A DNA stretch of 64,000 bases from Ailurus styani (taxonomy: Eukaryota; Chordata; Mammalia; Carnivora; Ailuridae). The stretch spans positions 1-64,000 of the forward strand of contig LNAC01001953.1 in assembly GCA_002007465.1 (NCBI GenBank), read 5' to 3'. A program made the position numbers and the translations under genes. Shown here one piece after another: positions 20,061 to 32,060 of this stretch. The notes under the pieces were generated by a model. It saw only the letters and a list, made by a program, of their open reading frames with translations. It was not told where the DNA came from and searched no databases. Position 1 is the stretch's first letter. Every line of letters starts with the position of its first letter.

Positions 20061-22490
20061 GTGAGTCTGGTGGTGGATTAAACGTGAAATGATTCAGCAT
20101 GAAAGGGCATTGAGAAGCATAGATGGTTACACAAGGGAGTGAAGCTCTTTCATTCATTCATTTATTCATTAATTTGCAGGTCTTGGTGCTGTGTGTGGTT
20201 GGTTGGCCCTCATCTCTGCTTCCATTCCTTGGGTTTCCTTCAGGGCACTTCTCACAGGTCATAATTACATTTTCATTTTTAGGACTGGCTGCTATACTGG
20301 AAGGCTCTAAGCATGTGTCTATGACTAACAGATGCATCATGACATTTAGACCAAGAGTCTGGCAAATATTAGGCCCTCAGTACTAATTTGGGGAGTGAAT
20401 GAATGAATGCTTTCCCCTGCTCTGAAGATTGCAACAGTGAGTGAGCTAGACTCCATCACGAGGGGAGCACACTCCGGGACTGGAGTATCAATATGTGCAT
20501 TTCATACTGCCACCCGGCAAGTGTGGGCTTGTCTTTAGAGGGGTTCAGAAAAAGAGCTTGGGAATTCTGGGTAAGATGTCAGACTCTGGCCAGGGAACTG
20601 GGATGGCTTCAAAGATGTGGAGCCACTTCAGTTGACCCTGAGGTTTGGCAGGAATTCAGCCTGAGCAGTGTGTGGAGCCTGCAGGAAGAGTAGCGTGAAC
20701 ATAGGCGTGGCCCATGTGAGCTTCCACGGGAAGTTCCTTCTAGCCCATGTGGTGGATGACCATATTCTAGAAAGAGAGAGACCTCAAATGGATGCTCCCC
20801 CCACCACACACTCCAGATTGTGAGGGACCTTGAATGTGAGGCCACAGAATCTCAACTTTCTCAGGTAATGAGTTGACAGCTATTGAGGATATTTGGGTAA
20901 GCAGGTGACTTGGAGATGTAATATAAAATGTTAATGTGAAGAGCATGTATTACTTCTGGTGGACAGTTGGGTTAGGAGGTAGTAAGGGCCCTAGTGAAGG
21001 TGGTGCCCATGAGCTGGAGAGAAGGGGACATGCATGGGAGAGATGTGGGGATGAGCAGATTGGATGTGGTGTTGAGGTGGTTGGGAGATGGGTGATCAGA
21101 GTGGGTTTTGGGTTTCTGGCAGAACCATTCACTGAGGCAGGAGGCTTGGGAGAGGGGTTGGAAGGAATGATCATGGAGGACTGATTGAGTAACACAGGGG
21201 TTACACGGAGCCTGAACTCAAGGGAAGCTTGGTATTTGTTAGTTTATCTGAGATGAGAAAAATAAAGATTGGGGACGAGGCTCCCAGATGTCCTTGTTAC
21301 CTATTGCCATGCAGCACACTGCACCCAAATTTAGTGACTTGTTCCAAGCCAGTCGTTCAGTTTGATCATGAATCTGCAGTTTGGGTAGGGCTTCGTGAGA
21401 ATGGATGTCTGCTCCGTTGCTGCATCTGCTGCGGTGGCTTGCTGTGAGTTGTATGCAATGCAGGCTAGCTCACTATGTGATGTAACAGTTGTGGCTGGCT
21501 GTCACCTGGAATCACAGCAGGAACACCCATAAGGGGCTTCTCCGTGTGACCACTTGGGCTCCTCACAGTGTGGTGTCTAGGTTTCAACATGAGCAATTCA
21601 GGAGATGGGAAGTAGAGACTCAGTCTCTCAAGAACCAGACTGGCTTGGTGTCTTCACAAATCAAAGGGAGGAAGGCCCAAGAAGTTTAGAGCTCATTATG
21701 ACTGGCTCCAGGGACAGGCTTAAAAATACCTATTGAATGAATGAGTAAATGAATTGCGTGAGGACAGATGCAGAGAGAGGAACATCTGGGGCTTGAGGGA
21801 GATAGTTGTTGGAGGACTTTAGCTGGAGTTGGTGAGGAGGTGGATGGGCTTGAGGAAGTCAGTAGGATCTACATTGGTGAGCACCATGAAATCCAGGCTA
21901 ATGGGATGGGATCTGAGTGTGGGATAGACTATCCAACACAGGGGAACCAGCTAGTCGCCTGAGAGGAACAGGAGCAGAACCCCAGATCCAGGGTCTAGTC
22001 CAGGTGAAGTTCTCTTGGGTCAGTAGGTGAGTGTGTTTCTGACCTTGGGCTTCTTTTGGCTTTGGCCTTGGCCCTTGTTCCAGCCAACCCTCAGGCCTGC
22101 CATTCTGTCCCTGGTACATGTGGAAGGCACAGGGCACCCGCAACAATAGAATCGCTGGCAGTCAGAGGTGATGTCCCAGCCAATTCTCTAGGTCAGGGCA
22201 GTCAGTGGACAGGGTTGGTCTAACCTTTGTAGTGGGTGAGAGTGGGGGGGATCCCTTTGGAAGCATGTTTATAGGCCTTCTGGGCGCTTGAGAGAGAACA
22301 GGACTGCGTTCCTCTGAACACAGCTTCTTCATATGGCCATGAGTCTTTGAACTCTGAAGTCACGGTGATCGTAGGTCATGGCTTCTTTCTTGGGTACCTG
22401 CAGCCCTCTCGACGTTGAGGAATGAACTCCTCAGGGGCCTGTAGGAGTGGGTCCTTTATGCTGAGATTTCTCCAGGCCCTTCTCTGCTGA
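20061..22490. other. intron 1 mostly unique sequence
   Basis: Contains a diverged unassigned interspersed repeat near 21285-21600 (cttgttacctattgccatgc...). No exon with splice sites in a recognisable frame. Frames such as 20936-21184 and 21768-21962 show no domain. Confidence 0.45.
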
Positions 22491-22526
22491 GAGTAGAAGC
22501 AGCCTGGAGAGTAGAAGCAGCCTGGA
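22491..22526 (+). repeat. perfect 18-bp tandem duplication
   Basis: GAGTAGAAGCAGCCTGGA occurs twice head to tail (22491-22508 and 22509-22526). Confidence 0.95.
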
Positions 22527-22757
22527 GTGCGTGTGCAGAGGCAGGCAGGATTCTTTATAGCCCTCACCAAGGCCAGGCCTCATGTGGCTCTGTCTCCCTG
22601 GGTCCAGCCCAAGCCAGCATGAGCTGGATGCTCTCAAGGTCACCAAGAGAGGCTGTGAGTCTCCTCATGACATTCCAGTTGAGGGAGGTCCTGGCTGACA
22701 AAGCAGCCACTCTCTGAGGAGAACCTGATATGCAGGGAGTAGACAGACAGGAGGAGC

Positions 22758-23042
22758 TTGCCAAGGCCCCGAATGAGGCTCCGAGTCACACTGGCCTTTG
22801 TTCCTTGCTTGCTCTTGCCGTTGGCTGAGGGGCAGTCAGGGAGCCTGCCAGCAAGTCAGGACATTGGCAACATTACCTGTGTGGACCTCTTAGGAAACAT
22901 ATCCTGTGTTTATGAGGAGGACAGAGGACAGTCCTGGACATCTTGCTCCTGCACAGGTGGTTCACGGCCTGACCATGGTGGTCACTCAGCTGAATCTGGA
23001 GTTTCAGTTCCAGGGCAAGAAGCTGCGAGGCTTCAGCTGTGA
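22758..23042 (+). other. overlapping 94-codon open frame, function doubtful
   Basis: This frame opens just upstream of, and overlaps in another frame, the alternative first exon. Residues 7-26 look like a signal peptide (basic start, then AFVPCLLLPLAEG) and two GNI(T/S)C sequons follow. I recognise no family. It is probably a chance frame in the leader of the alternative transcript, or an upstream ORF. Confidence 0.2.
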
Positions 23043-23169
23043 GCTCACCCGGTCCCCCCACGGGGTCTTGCCTGAGACTATCTTCACTATCATTTGCCAG
23101 ATCATGGTGCCCATTCTCCTCTTGGGTGTGGGCATGTTGATAGCCGGCCTGGTGATGAACACAATCCAA
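22957..23169 (+). CDS. SLC41A3: SLC41A3 alternative first coding exon
   Basis: An alternative N-terminal exon of the magnesium transporter. The ATG is at 22975 (strong context: A at -3, G at +4) and codes 65 residues, starting MVVTQLNLEF and ending in a membrane helix of about residues 41-64 (IICQIMVPILLLGVGMLIAG) then MNTIQ. The last codon CAA is at 23167-23169 and the frame is phase 0, so it joins RWPVF of exon 2 exactly as exon 1 does (Gln at the junction in both). The donor would be GTGCAT, weak but GT. A stronger GTATGT at 23181 would put exon 2 out of frame. A possible acceptor (ctcctgcacag) ends at 22956, but the exon could also extend upstream to a private promoter. A similar alternative N terminus exists in human SLC41A3 as I recall it. 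Inference, not proof. Confidence 0.72.
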
Positions 23170-26100
23170 GTGCATACTGGGTATGTGAGAGCCAGCGTGG
23201 AGCACTGGGCATAGGGGGAGGGGAAACAGAGTCCCTGGGCATCACAGATAGGCCAGGCTGGGGGACAGTAGAGGCCCTGAGTGGGGCTGCAGCCCTGAGC
23301 CTGGCCTGATGCCCAGGAGTCCTGGGTGCCAGCTGGAGGTTCCTCCAGGGGCCTTAGGTTTGAGATCCATAGAAGCTTCTGATGACCCTCACCAAGGTCA
23401 GCCCACATGAACCATGTTAGCCTGGAGAGCTCAAACCATTTTCTTTCCAGGGGATGCAGGTTCATCAGGTAGGGCCTGGAGGGGTTCAGGTCGTCTGCCA
23501 TTCGCTTACTACCTGAGGGAATTCATTAGCCTCCCCTGTGCCAGCTTCCCCATCTACAGACAGGGTAAATGATTGCGCCTACATCAAGGATTGTGAGATG
23601 AGCACCCCAGTATGCCTCATGGTATGGCCCCTAGGGTAATGGGGCTATTCCCTCCAGCCCCAGAATCTCTGTCCAGAGCCTGGGCTGGGGTCCAGCCGAG
23701 CAGAGAGATGTGGTGGTCTCTCCTGGGTGTTGGCATTTGCGGGAGGCCCTCGAATGAGCACACACTCTAGCGCTCACTTCTCCTGGTCTGTTCATGCCCT
23801 GGGATTGGCTCGGGTAATGCTGTTTGAATCACTGAGGGTTTGCTTTGTCTGCCTAAACATTTTTATAGAGTTAGTCTGTGATTCTAGACAGTGTACATAA
23901 GTGAAGAAGAGAGGGTGCCCATAATCTCTGTCAACGTTTTGGTGTGTATCTCTCAAGAACATATGGGATCATACTATATGATATGCTTTTTAGTCAGTGA
24001 AATTAAGTTTAAATTTAGTTTTGCAGCCTGTGGGGATAACTCAGCTGGTGTGTGTCTTCCTCAGTTGGACCCAGCATCTCCTTCCTGTTGGCTGTCTCCC
24101 GGTCTCTGGATGAGGCTCATGATGCCTCCTAGGAGGCCTCCACTTGCACAGCTCAGCAGATGGCACACTCACCCATCCTGGGGCTGGGAGAGCCCATTTG
24201 TGTACTGGCCAGTACCATTAGAAAGCATTCATTTGGGGGGCTTGCAACCTATATATTCATCTCTGCCACCTCAGAGCTTTACCCCTTGAGCAGCTCCAGT
24301 AGTGTCTCACCCCTTCCCTAAGACTCTTCTGGGGATACTAGGGAGAAAGACTGCCCTGGGTCTCTCCTTTTTGACCTTCCATGACCTCCTCATGGAGCAT
24401 GGATTTGAGCCCCTCCACCACACTGCATGTCCCTTAGTTGCTGCAGGCTGGGAGAATATTGATCAATCAGTTGGGGGGGGATCTCGGAAGAGTCCAGAAG
24501 TCTCGGTGGTATGTGGGGGGAAGACAGGCTTGGGATTGTGCCTGACCATCAGCAGTGGTGGTGCAGAAGGCTAGTCCAGAAGGATGTCCAGCCGGAGGGC
24601 AGCACAGCTTTCTGGACCTCTGTGTTAAGGTGCCATCTGGGAGGCTAGGATATAGAAAAAGGGATGTCTTGGGAGGCGGGCCCAGAGCATACCGGGGGAA
24701 AGCTGTCTGCAAATCCAGGCCTTGAGCCATCCAGCTTTGGGAGACCCAGCAGCTGGGAGAAACAGGAAACAGCCCTGGAAGACACACCTCATTCCTTCTT
24801 CCCACTTTGCAAATGTGCAGTGCCTCCCGGGTTTGGTGAAGTTTGCATGGCTCCTGCACGTGCACCACCACCCTGCTCGTGGCCACTCAGCAGTACAGGA
24901 GGCAGCCTTGCCAGCACTGTTTCACAGGGTAGTCCCACAACATGGGAGGGTGACCTGGCTCCAGCTATTCCCAGGCTGCTTGTCAGGGCCTCGGGGCTTA
25001 TGAGCCTGCAGCAAGGATGACCGTCTGGCAGGTGTGCCTTGGGGATGTCTCTGGCACAGTAGGCTGGCCCCAAGGGCACTGGCCAGGTGCTGGCTTTGCC
25101 TCCTTTAGATTTGGGGCCAGGGGTCTGGGTTCTCTTTTTATGGGGTCTGTGTTCAGTCTGTCATTGGGCCCAGGGATTGAGGCCCAGTAAGTGGCCAGAG
25201 TATCAGTTTTTTCCTCCCCAAAGAATTATCTTTTTGTTAAAAAAGGAAGGAAGGTATCAATGTTTCTCTTTTTAATAAAATAAATATCACAGTTGAGGTT
25301 AAGCCCTCAATCTCAGTTTGTTTGTGGAGGTAGCCTCTATTATCAGGTCATGTGTGTCCTTCAGACCTTATGGGGGTGCACCCAGGGGCAATGATAGCAG
25401 TTTTAATTGTTAGAGTGTATGTGGTCTTTCTGCATTGAATCAGACAAGATGTAGCCATGCAGAGTAGGTTACTTGAATTCATTCATTCATCCGGTTCCTC
25501 ATTTATTCACTCGGTGTATTTTGTTGAATTCTGTACCAGCTGCTCTTGGGCCCTGGGGGTGCAGTGGTGAGCAGAAACAGGCCTATCCCCACCTCCCTGA
25601 CATTTGTAGCCTAGCGGGTGAGGCAGGAGCTCATCTGATCATCCCATGAACAAGTATCTGGGAGCAGAGGCATTTAGCAGACAATTGCCTATAAAGAAAG
25701 AGGGAATGATTCATTCTTCCTAGAGGGATCAAAGAATCTGTAGTTAGCAGTTCAGCTGGAGTTAGACCTTAAAGAATAATATAATAGCTTCTATGATGAT
25801 GTGAGAGATAGCAGACATTCTAAGGAAAGGGATCGGTGTGTGGAGAGATAGAGGTGAGTGACTGGGCATTTGCAAGGAGTGAGGAATGGCATGCGGCCAT
25901 GGTCAGGGTGCTGGACAGGCAGTGAGGGGACCTGTCTGTTCAAGTACAGTGGAGTTGTTTGGGTGTTGATGAGACTTCTGTGGCAGGGGATGCTGAGAGA
26001 GGGGGGTTTATTTTTATTCTTGAGTTGTCGGGTACTTGGGCTTGTGTGTCAGCCAAAAAGAAAGTACTCGGGAGCAAGCCAGCTTTTTGGGGAAGTGGGA

Positions 26101-26860
26101 GGAGGCTTGGGGTAGGGGACGCCAGCCTCAGGGGAGGCCAGAGCCCAGGGAAGAGGGCCCTGCCAGGAACTGGATGGCAGACTGACCTCTCTGGATGAGA
26201 TGTGGTGCATTGATAGGACAGCTGCACAGGGGCCTGGGGCTGGATGCTTCTGGAAGACCAGGAGCTGCAGGAGGCGGCCGACAGACAGTGGGAGCACCTC
26301 CTTGTGTGGTGACACAGTTTTCCTTAAACTTTCAGGGGAGGGCAGACTCCTCACGCCATCAGAGCTGGGAATGGATTCTGAATGCCCAGCTTTTTGGATA
26401 AGGTAAAAGGAGAAAGGGAGTCATCAACCATGGGTGCTCTTCTTCCATCTGAGAACCTGAAGGAGGCCCAACCTCTTTCACTTCAGGCCCTGTAAGATGT
26501 TCTGTTGGGCTGCTTTAGATGGCTCTTCTGGGCCCCTACAGTAAGTGGATCATACACCTTCAGTCTCAGGGAACAGGGACCAGACTGCAGGCCTCCTGTC
26601 TCCTAGCTGACAAGGTAGGAGGGTTTTTTAGGTCTAGAATTCTAAAACTAAGAGGAGACTGTAGTGTGGGGATCACAGGTATCTATAGGGACCAGAGGGT
26701 TAAATTAAGTCAGTGGGACCAGATGGGGTGTTGAAAATTAATGGAGGGGGTACAGGCAATCTAATTGCATATAAATAGGTAGGAATCATTTTCACAAACA
26801 AGTTTTTTCTCTTTCAGTTTTCTTAACGTATGTGCCCCTTTCATTCTTCTTTATTTTAAC
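23170..26860. other. intron 1, unique sequence after alternative exon
   Basis: No further exon found. Near 25480-25660 there is an ancient-repeat-like segment (ttcattcattcatccggttc, ggtgcagtggtgagcagaaa). Frames at 23891-24289, 24664-25020 and 25858-26115 show no domains and no in-frame splice fit to exon 2. Confidence 0.45.
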
Positions 26861-26861
26861 T

Positions 26862-27074
26862 TATTTTTGAAGATTTTATTTATTGATTCAAGGTAGAACA
26901 AGAGTGTGAGAAAGAAGAGGGAGAGCATTAGCATGAGGTGGGAGGAGCAGAGGAAGAAGCAGGCTCCCCACGGAGCAGGGAGCCCAATGTGGGACCTGAT
27001 CCCAGGACCCCAGGATCATGACCTGAGCCAAACCTGAGCCAAATGCTTAACTGACTGAGCAACCCAGGGACCCT
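26862..27074 (-). repeat. CAN-SINE, old and diverged
   Basis: GAAGATTTTATTTATTGATT, a body with many substitutions, and a head ending CAACCCAGGGACCC. An internal CCTGAGCCAAA duplication is seen near 27023-27043. Confidence 0.85.
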
Positions 27075-27632
27075 TTTTTTATTTTGAATTTTTTACACTT
27101 GGTAGGACCTGAATGGAGACATATTCTAGTGTTTTGACAAATCCAGAGTCCATACGTGATACTCTGGGGCCACTTGGTCTTGGTGTCTTGGGGCCACTTA
27201 AGAATCTCTGTCCCCGGTAGACAGGGCCACTCCTCAGTCCTAGCTGGTCTTGCCAGCTCTCCCATTCATGAGAAATCTCCCAGCTTTGAAATTGGTGACT
27301 TGTTCCTGTTTCTACAAACACACGGGCCACACTGGACACAGCATGTTTGCAGGGTGGGCCCAGCCAGTCAGCCTCAGACCCCAGCTTGGCCTCCAGTTTT
27401 CCCAGCTTCTGAAGGCCAGAGAAAGAATGCGACTATCCTGAGGCCACAAGTGCTGTTCACCCAATAGTATTCAGAAAATTTCATGGCTTCCTTATTCTGT
27501 GTTTAATTTAAATCATTGAAGAACGTACTTAGTCTAATTCTTGAGAAGTAACTTGCCACAACTTCTTTTGAGAAATTTTGAAGATGTGCCAGTATGTGTA
27601 TTTGGATTGATCTCCTATTCTTTCCCCACCAG
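27075..27632. other. end of intron 1, unique sequence
   Basis: Leads to the exon 2 acceptor (cctattctttccccaccag). Nothing else seen. Confidence 0.5.
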
Positions 27633-27740
27633 CGCTGGCCCGTGTTTGTGGAGGTTAAAGATCTATTGACATTGGTGCCACCCTTGGTGGGCCTGAAGGG
27701 GAACCTGGAAATGACACTGGCGTCACGACTCTCCACAGCT
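27633..27740 (+). CDS. SLC41A3: SLC41A3 coding exon 2 (first MgtE signature)
   Basis: 108 bases, phase 0 at both ends, residues 86-121. The acceptor is ttctttccccaccag|CG and the donor GCT|GTAAGT is strong. It carries the first copy of the SLC41/MgtE signature: [20 protein letters not shown] at residues 101-120, with Gly105, Gly108-Asn109, Ser116-Arg117 and Thr120. The same pattern recurs in exons 7 and 8. In the SLC41/MgtE fold this segment belongs to the core of each repeat that lines the cation pathway. The first residue is Arg86, where I recall His in other SLC41 proteins. Confidence 0.97.
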
Positions 27741-28500
27741 GTAAGTTGATATCTGAGCCACCTGCCCGCCCCAGGGATGGACCCATGGGCATCTCCCAGG
27801 TTCCCCTCATAGCTTGTTAGCCAGTGGGTTGGACTCTGGAAAAATGAGTGTCATGAGGTTCTGTTCTATCACGATGCTCCACCTGGTCACTCCTCCCAGT
27901 CTGCCATCCTGTTTTTTCATGGCCCAACTGGACTGCTGGCAAGGGCCAGGCCCAGCCCCATGTACCCTTGGTTTCTCCTCTAGCCCCAGTGTCAGGTGCT
28001 GCTCTGTGTCCCCGAGACCGACTCCACACATTCATATTTAAACTGTAATGAGCAACGCAGGCTTGCTGGAAGGTTTGGGAGAGGAGACAGCGGATTTGAA
28101 TCAATGTGACACCCACCTCTGTTGGAGGATTTTGTTCTCTAGGATGGCTCCTTGAATGCTCTCTCAGCAGAGGGGTCTTCTCAGGGCTCTGTGGCTCACA
28201 CTGTCCTCACCTTGTTACTTGTTCCACCCCTCCCAGCTCTCCTGGGAACCAACATTCTCCTTCTGTTATGCAGACTGGTCTCTCCCCTCCTGTGAACCAG
28301 TGTGTGAACCTGGCCTGTAGTAAGAGGAGTTGTGGTATGGCCAAGAGACTGAAAGAAGAGCAGTGTAGCTGGACTAGGGCAGGTGAGGGGAGGGAGCTGC
28401 CGGGAGAGGGGGTGAAGGGTGGTCAGCCCGCCCAACAGTGGCCCCTCAAGAGCCACATCCTAACCAGCCGGGCCTGTGCATGGTTCCTCATGTGGACAGG
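27741..28500. other. start of intron 2, unique sequence
   Basis: No exon or clear repeat. Frames at 27814-28041 and 28106-28516 have no domain. Confidence 0.45.
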
Positions 28501-28840
28501 ATCTTCGCAGGTGTGACTAAGTGGAGGACCTGGGAGCTGATCCTGGATTATCCAGGTGGGCCTCAGTGTCAGCACAAGGGACAGGGAAGTTTTAGAAGAA
28601 AAGGCCACGTGATGGAAGCCAAGGCAGAGAAGATGCTATGCCATGGGATTTGAAGATGAGGGAAGAGCCAGGAAATGTGGCTCTATCTGCTGGAAAAGGT
28701 GAAGCACTTTGAGTTTTGCCCCAGAAGATTCATTTCAGATTTAGCTTCCGGAACTGTAGGAGAATGTGTTTCTGTTGTTTTAAGCCATGAAATTTGTGAT
28801 AATTTGTTACAGCAGTAATAGGAAATTAACAGATAGGGCT
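28501..28840 (-). repeat. ancient interspersed repeat, family not assigned
   Basis: In antisense it reads ctgttaatttcctattactg, cttaaaacaacagaaacaca, then distal 'gcccacctggataatccagg'. This is a common old mammalian repeat that I cannot name with certainty. Confidence 0.55.
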
Positions 28841-29159
28841 GGATCATTTGCAGACCCATAAGGACATTGAAATGTTTTAAGCAGCAGATAACATGATACA
28901 GACATGGACATGTATGATGTCATTGGTCAGTGTTTGAGGGGGAAAAATGTTCTTTGCAACCTCTGCTGTGGTGGCATTTCACGTGTTAGCATTTTTATTT
29001 CATAATGTTTAACTACATATTAAACATTCTCTGCAGTGATCAAATTTTCATTGTAATTTGTTTAAAATACATAAAACATGGAGGGAAAAGACAACTAGTA
29101 GTAGAATTCATTACAGCCATCTGTCCAAGGAGAATACAGCCATTATCATCCCTGTGGAA

Positions 29160-29510
29160 CTTTTGAAGGCACTCAACACCCATTCTGTATTTTTGTTTAA
29201 ATCACTGTATTAAGGTATAAATTAATAAAAACTCACAAACTTTAAGCATACAGGTCAGTGACTTTTGGCAGATCTGTGTTCCTGTGTAACTACCACCCCA
29301 ATCGAGATCTAAAACTTTTCCATCTCCCCAGGAGATATCCCCTCATGCACTCAGCCCAGCCTCTCCTGCCACTCCATCCCAGCAATGCTGATCCAGCTCT
29401 AGTCTCTATAGATAAGTTTTGTTTTCAACACACTTTCATGATTTTTAAAAATACTCTTAGTACAACTTGAAATAGAATAATTTTTTATTTTATATTTATT
29501 TTGTTTTATT
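29160..29510 (-). repeat. old L1 3' region
   Basis: Antisense L1-like 3' text (tgtattaaggtataaattaa, then gcatacaggtcagtgacttt). Diverged. Confidence 0.5.
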
Positions 29511-30179
29511 TACATTGTTTTATTTTAGCTATATTGTTCGCATGTTTTAGATATTGTAATAAGCCCAAGAAAAGGAAATAAGAGACTTGCATATTGAGAC
29601 GGAGAAAAACTCATTATTTGCTATCGAGGTATTTGCTGTCTTGGAAAAATCTAAGCAAATCAACTAGAAAACTATGAAACTAAGTAAGCATAATAAAGTG
29701 ACCTGGTTTCAAAATATGTAGATGAAATTAAGATATATGTATTGACATACATAAATATGTATCTATGTACTCCTGTAATCATCTACTTGTAGAAATCATC
29801 ACTTATGAAATATAGTCAGGAAAGAGGTATCTTTTAAAACATTAATTTTAAAACATCTTGAGACTGAAGCCACAAATAATCAGGACCTATACAAATAAAA
29901 CAATAATACATTATAAAGGGAAATATTAATTTGGAGAGAGAGATGAAGTTCCTGAATGGGGAAAGTCAATGTTGTAAAGTTATCAATTTTCCTTGTTTTA
30001 GTTTAAAAAGTTAATGCAGTTACTCTCAGTGTGCCAAAGGGAGTTAGGAGAACAGTTGACAATATTGTTTTAAAGTTGATCTGGATGAAGAAGCGAGTGA
30101 GAATAGCCAAGGAAATACTGATAGGGTAAAGAGTAAGAATACTAATACTAATGGTGAAATTTGATTTCCACATTTAAAA

Positions 30180-30390
30180 TGTAATATTAAACTATTTTGT
30201 TTTGTTATAAGTAATTAATATTACTTATACTAATATAGTAGTATACTATAGTAATATATATTATATAATTAATAGTATAGCATATAATATAGCATAGTGT
30301 AGTAACATAATATTGTAGTAACATAATAGTATAGTAATATATTACTATAATATAGTATAATATAATATATACTATATCATAGTAATAGTT
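30180..30390. repeat. AT-rich low-complexity block
   Basis: An imperfect array of ATAGTA/ATAATAT units, almost pure A+T, followed by a TTTTCTTTTC-type pyrimidine run to about 30450. Confidence 0.85.
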
Positions 30391-31058
30391 AGCTTTTTCT
30401 TTTCTTTTTTTTCTTTTCTTTCCTTCTCTTTTCTTTTCTTTTCATTTTTTCAGTGATCCAAGACTCATTATTTATGCGCCACACCCAGTGCTCCATGCAA
30501 TACATGCCCTCCTTAATACCCACCACCAGGCTCACCCATCCCCCCTCTCCCCTCCCCTCCATATCCCTCAGTTTGTTTCTCAGAGTCCACAGTCTCTCAT
30601 GGTTCATCTCTCCTTCCGATTTACCCCAGTTCACTTTTCCTTTCCTTCTCCTAATGTCCTCCATTTTATTCCTTCTGTTCCACAAGTAAGTGAAACCATA
30701 TGATAATTGACTTTCTCTGCTTGACTTATTTCACTCAGCATAATCTCCTCCAGACCCATCTGTGTTGATATAGAAGTTGGGTATTCATCCTTTCCAATGG
30801 CTGAGTAATAGTCCATTGTATATATGGACCACATCTATATCCATTCATCTGTTGAAGGACATCTCGGCTCTTTCCACAGTTTGGTGATTGTGGACATTTC
30901 TGCTATGAATATTGGGGTACATATGGCCCTTCTTTTCACTACATCTGTATCTTTGAGGTAAATACCCAGTAGTGCAATTGCAGGGTCATAGGGCAGCTCT
31001 ATTTTTAATTTTTTGAGTAATCTCCACACTGTTTTCCAAAGTGGCTGCACCAACTTGA
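30391..31058 (-). mobile_element. 5'-truncated L1
   Basis: A pyrimidine-rich tail, 3' UTR (cagtgatccaagactcatta), then the ORF2 C-terminal region to gtggctgcaccaacttg, after which the sequence changes to AT-rich flank. It is the same subfamily as 18637-19444. The ORF2 part is in several short frames (30631-30834, 30835-31104), so it is inactive. Confidence 0.88.
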
Positions 31059-31218
31059 GTAATATAGTAATTAAATAATAATAGGTAATTAAACTGTTTT
31101 GCAACTAGTATTAGTTAATGTGTCATAGAACAAAATAGAACATCCAGAAATAAGCTCAGATGTTTACAAATATTATCTATTGAATACTGGTATTTTCAAC
31201 CAGTGAAAAAGGTTGAAT

Positions 31219-31383
31219 TTTTAAAAAAGATTTATGTATTTATTTTAGAGAGAGAGAGTGAAGAGGGAGAGGGAGAATCCTCAAGCAAATTGCCCCTGAG
31301 CAAGGAGCCCAACATGGGCTCAATCCCACGACCCTGACATCATGATCCAGCGCTTAACTAACTGAACCACCCAGGTGTGCCGA
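31219..31383 (-). repeat. old CAN-SINE
   Basis: AAAAAGATTTATGTATTTAT, GA-rich body, and a head ending ACCACCCAGGTGTGCC. Diverged, with a deletion in the head. Confidence 0.85.
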
Positions 31384-31649
31384 GACAGGATGGATTATTA
31401 ATAGATGGTGCTGAGATCATTGTTTAATTCTTTAGAATTAATTTTTCCTTATGTCATTCATCAATATGTATGCTGAGGAGATCGAATAATTTAAAGTGAA
31501 GCATGATACCAGGAAAGCAAACCATTATTTTTAGAATCTGGTGATAGTGTTTTTTAAGTAGCAGAACAAAAGCAAAACTCATAATGGAAAGGTGATGGCC
31601 TTGTCTTAATCAGATTGGAAACGATGTAATAATTTGTTTTAGATTTCTA

Positions 31650-32060
31650 GGGCCACCATAACAATGAACCCCAAACTGCATGGCTTAAATAACAGAGGTG
31701 GATTGCCTCACAGTTCTGAGGGCTGCAAGTCCAGATCAAGATGGCAGTGTTGGTTCCTTCTGAGGGCCCTGAGGGAAAATCTGTCCCAGGCCTCTCTCCC
31801 AGCTTCTGGAGATTTTTGGCGTTCCTGAGCTTGTAGACACATCACCCCACCCCTGCCTTTGTCACATGGCATTCTGCCTGTGTTCCTGTCCATGTCCAAA
31901 TTTCCCCTTTTGATAAGGACACCAGTCTTACTGGATTCGGTGCCCGTCTTACTCCAGTATGATCTCATCTAAACTAAATGACATTACTACAACCCTATTT
32001 CCAAATAAAATCACATACTGAGGTATTGGGGTTAAGACCTCAACATCTTTTGGAGGGATA
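31650..32060 (+). repeat. ancient interspersed repeat, family not assigned
   Basis: gggccaccataacaatgaac, cacagttctgagggctgcaa, and a distal 'gataaggacaccagtcttac' block parallel the copy at 7545-7935. Confidence 0.6.

Noticed and set aside
23181..23186. GTATGT as the donor of the alternative first exon
   Set aside because: It would leave two extra bases and throw exon 2 out of frame; GTGCAT at 23170 keeps the conserved Gln junction.
24664..25020. 118-codon + strand frame in intron 1
   Set aside because: No signature, no acceptor or donor in a compatible phase, and overlapping frames on both strands of GC-rich sequence.
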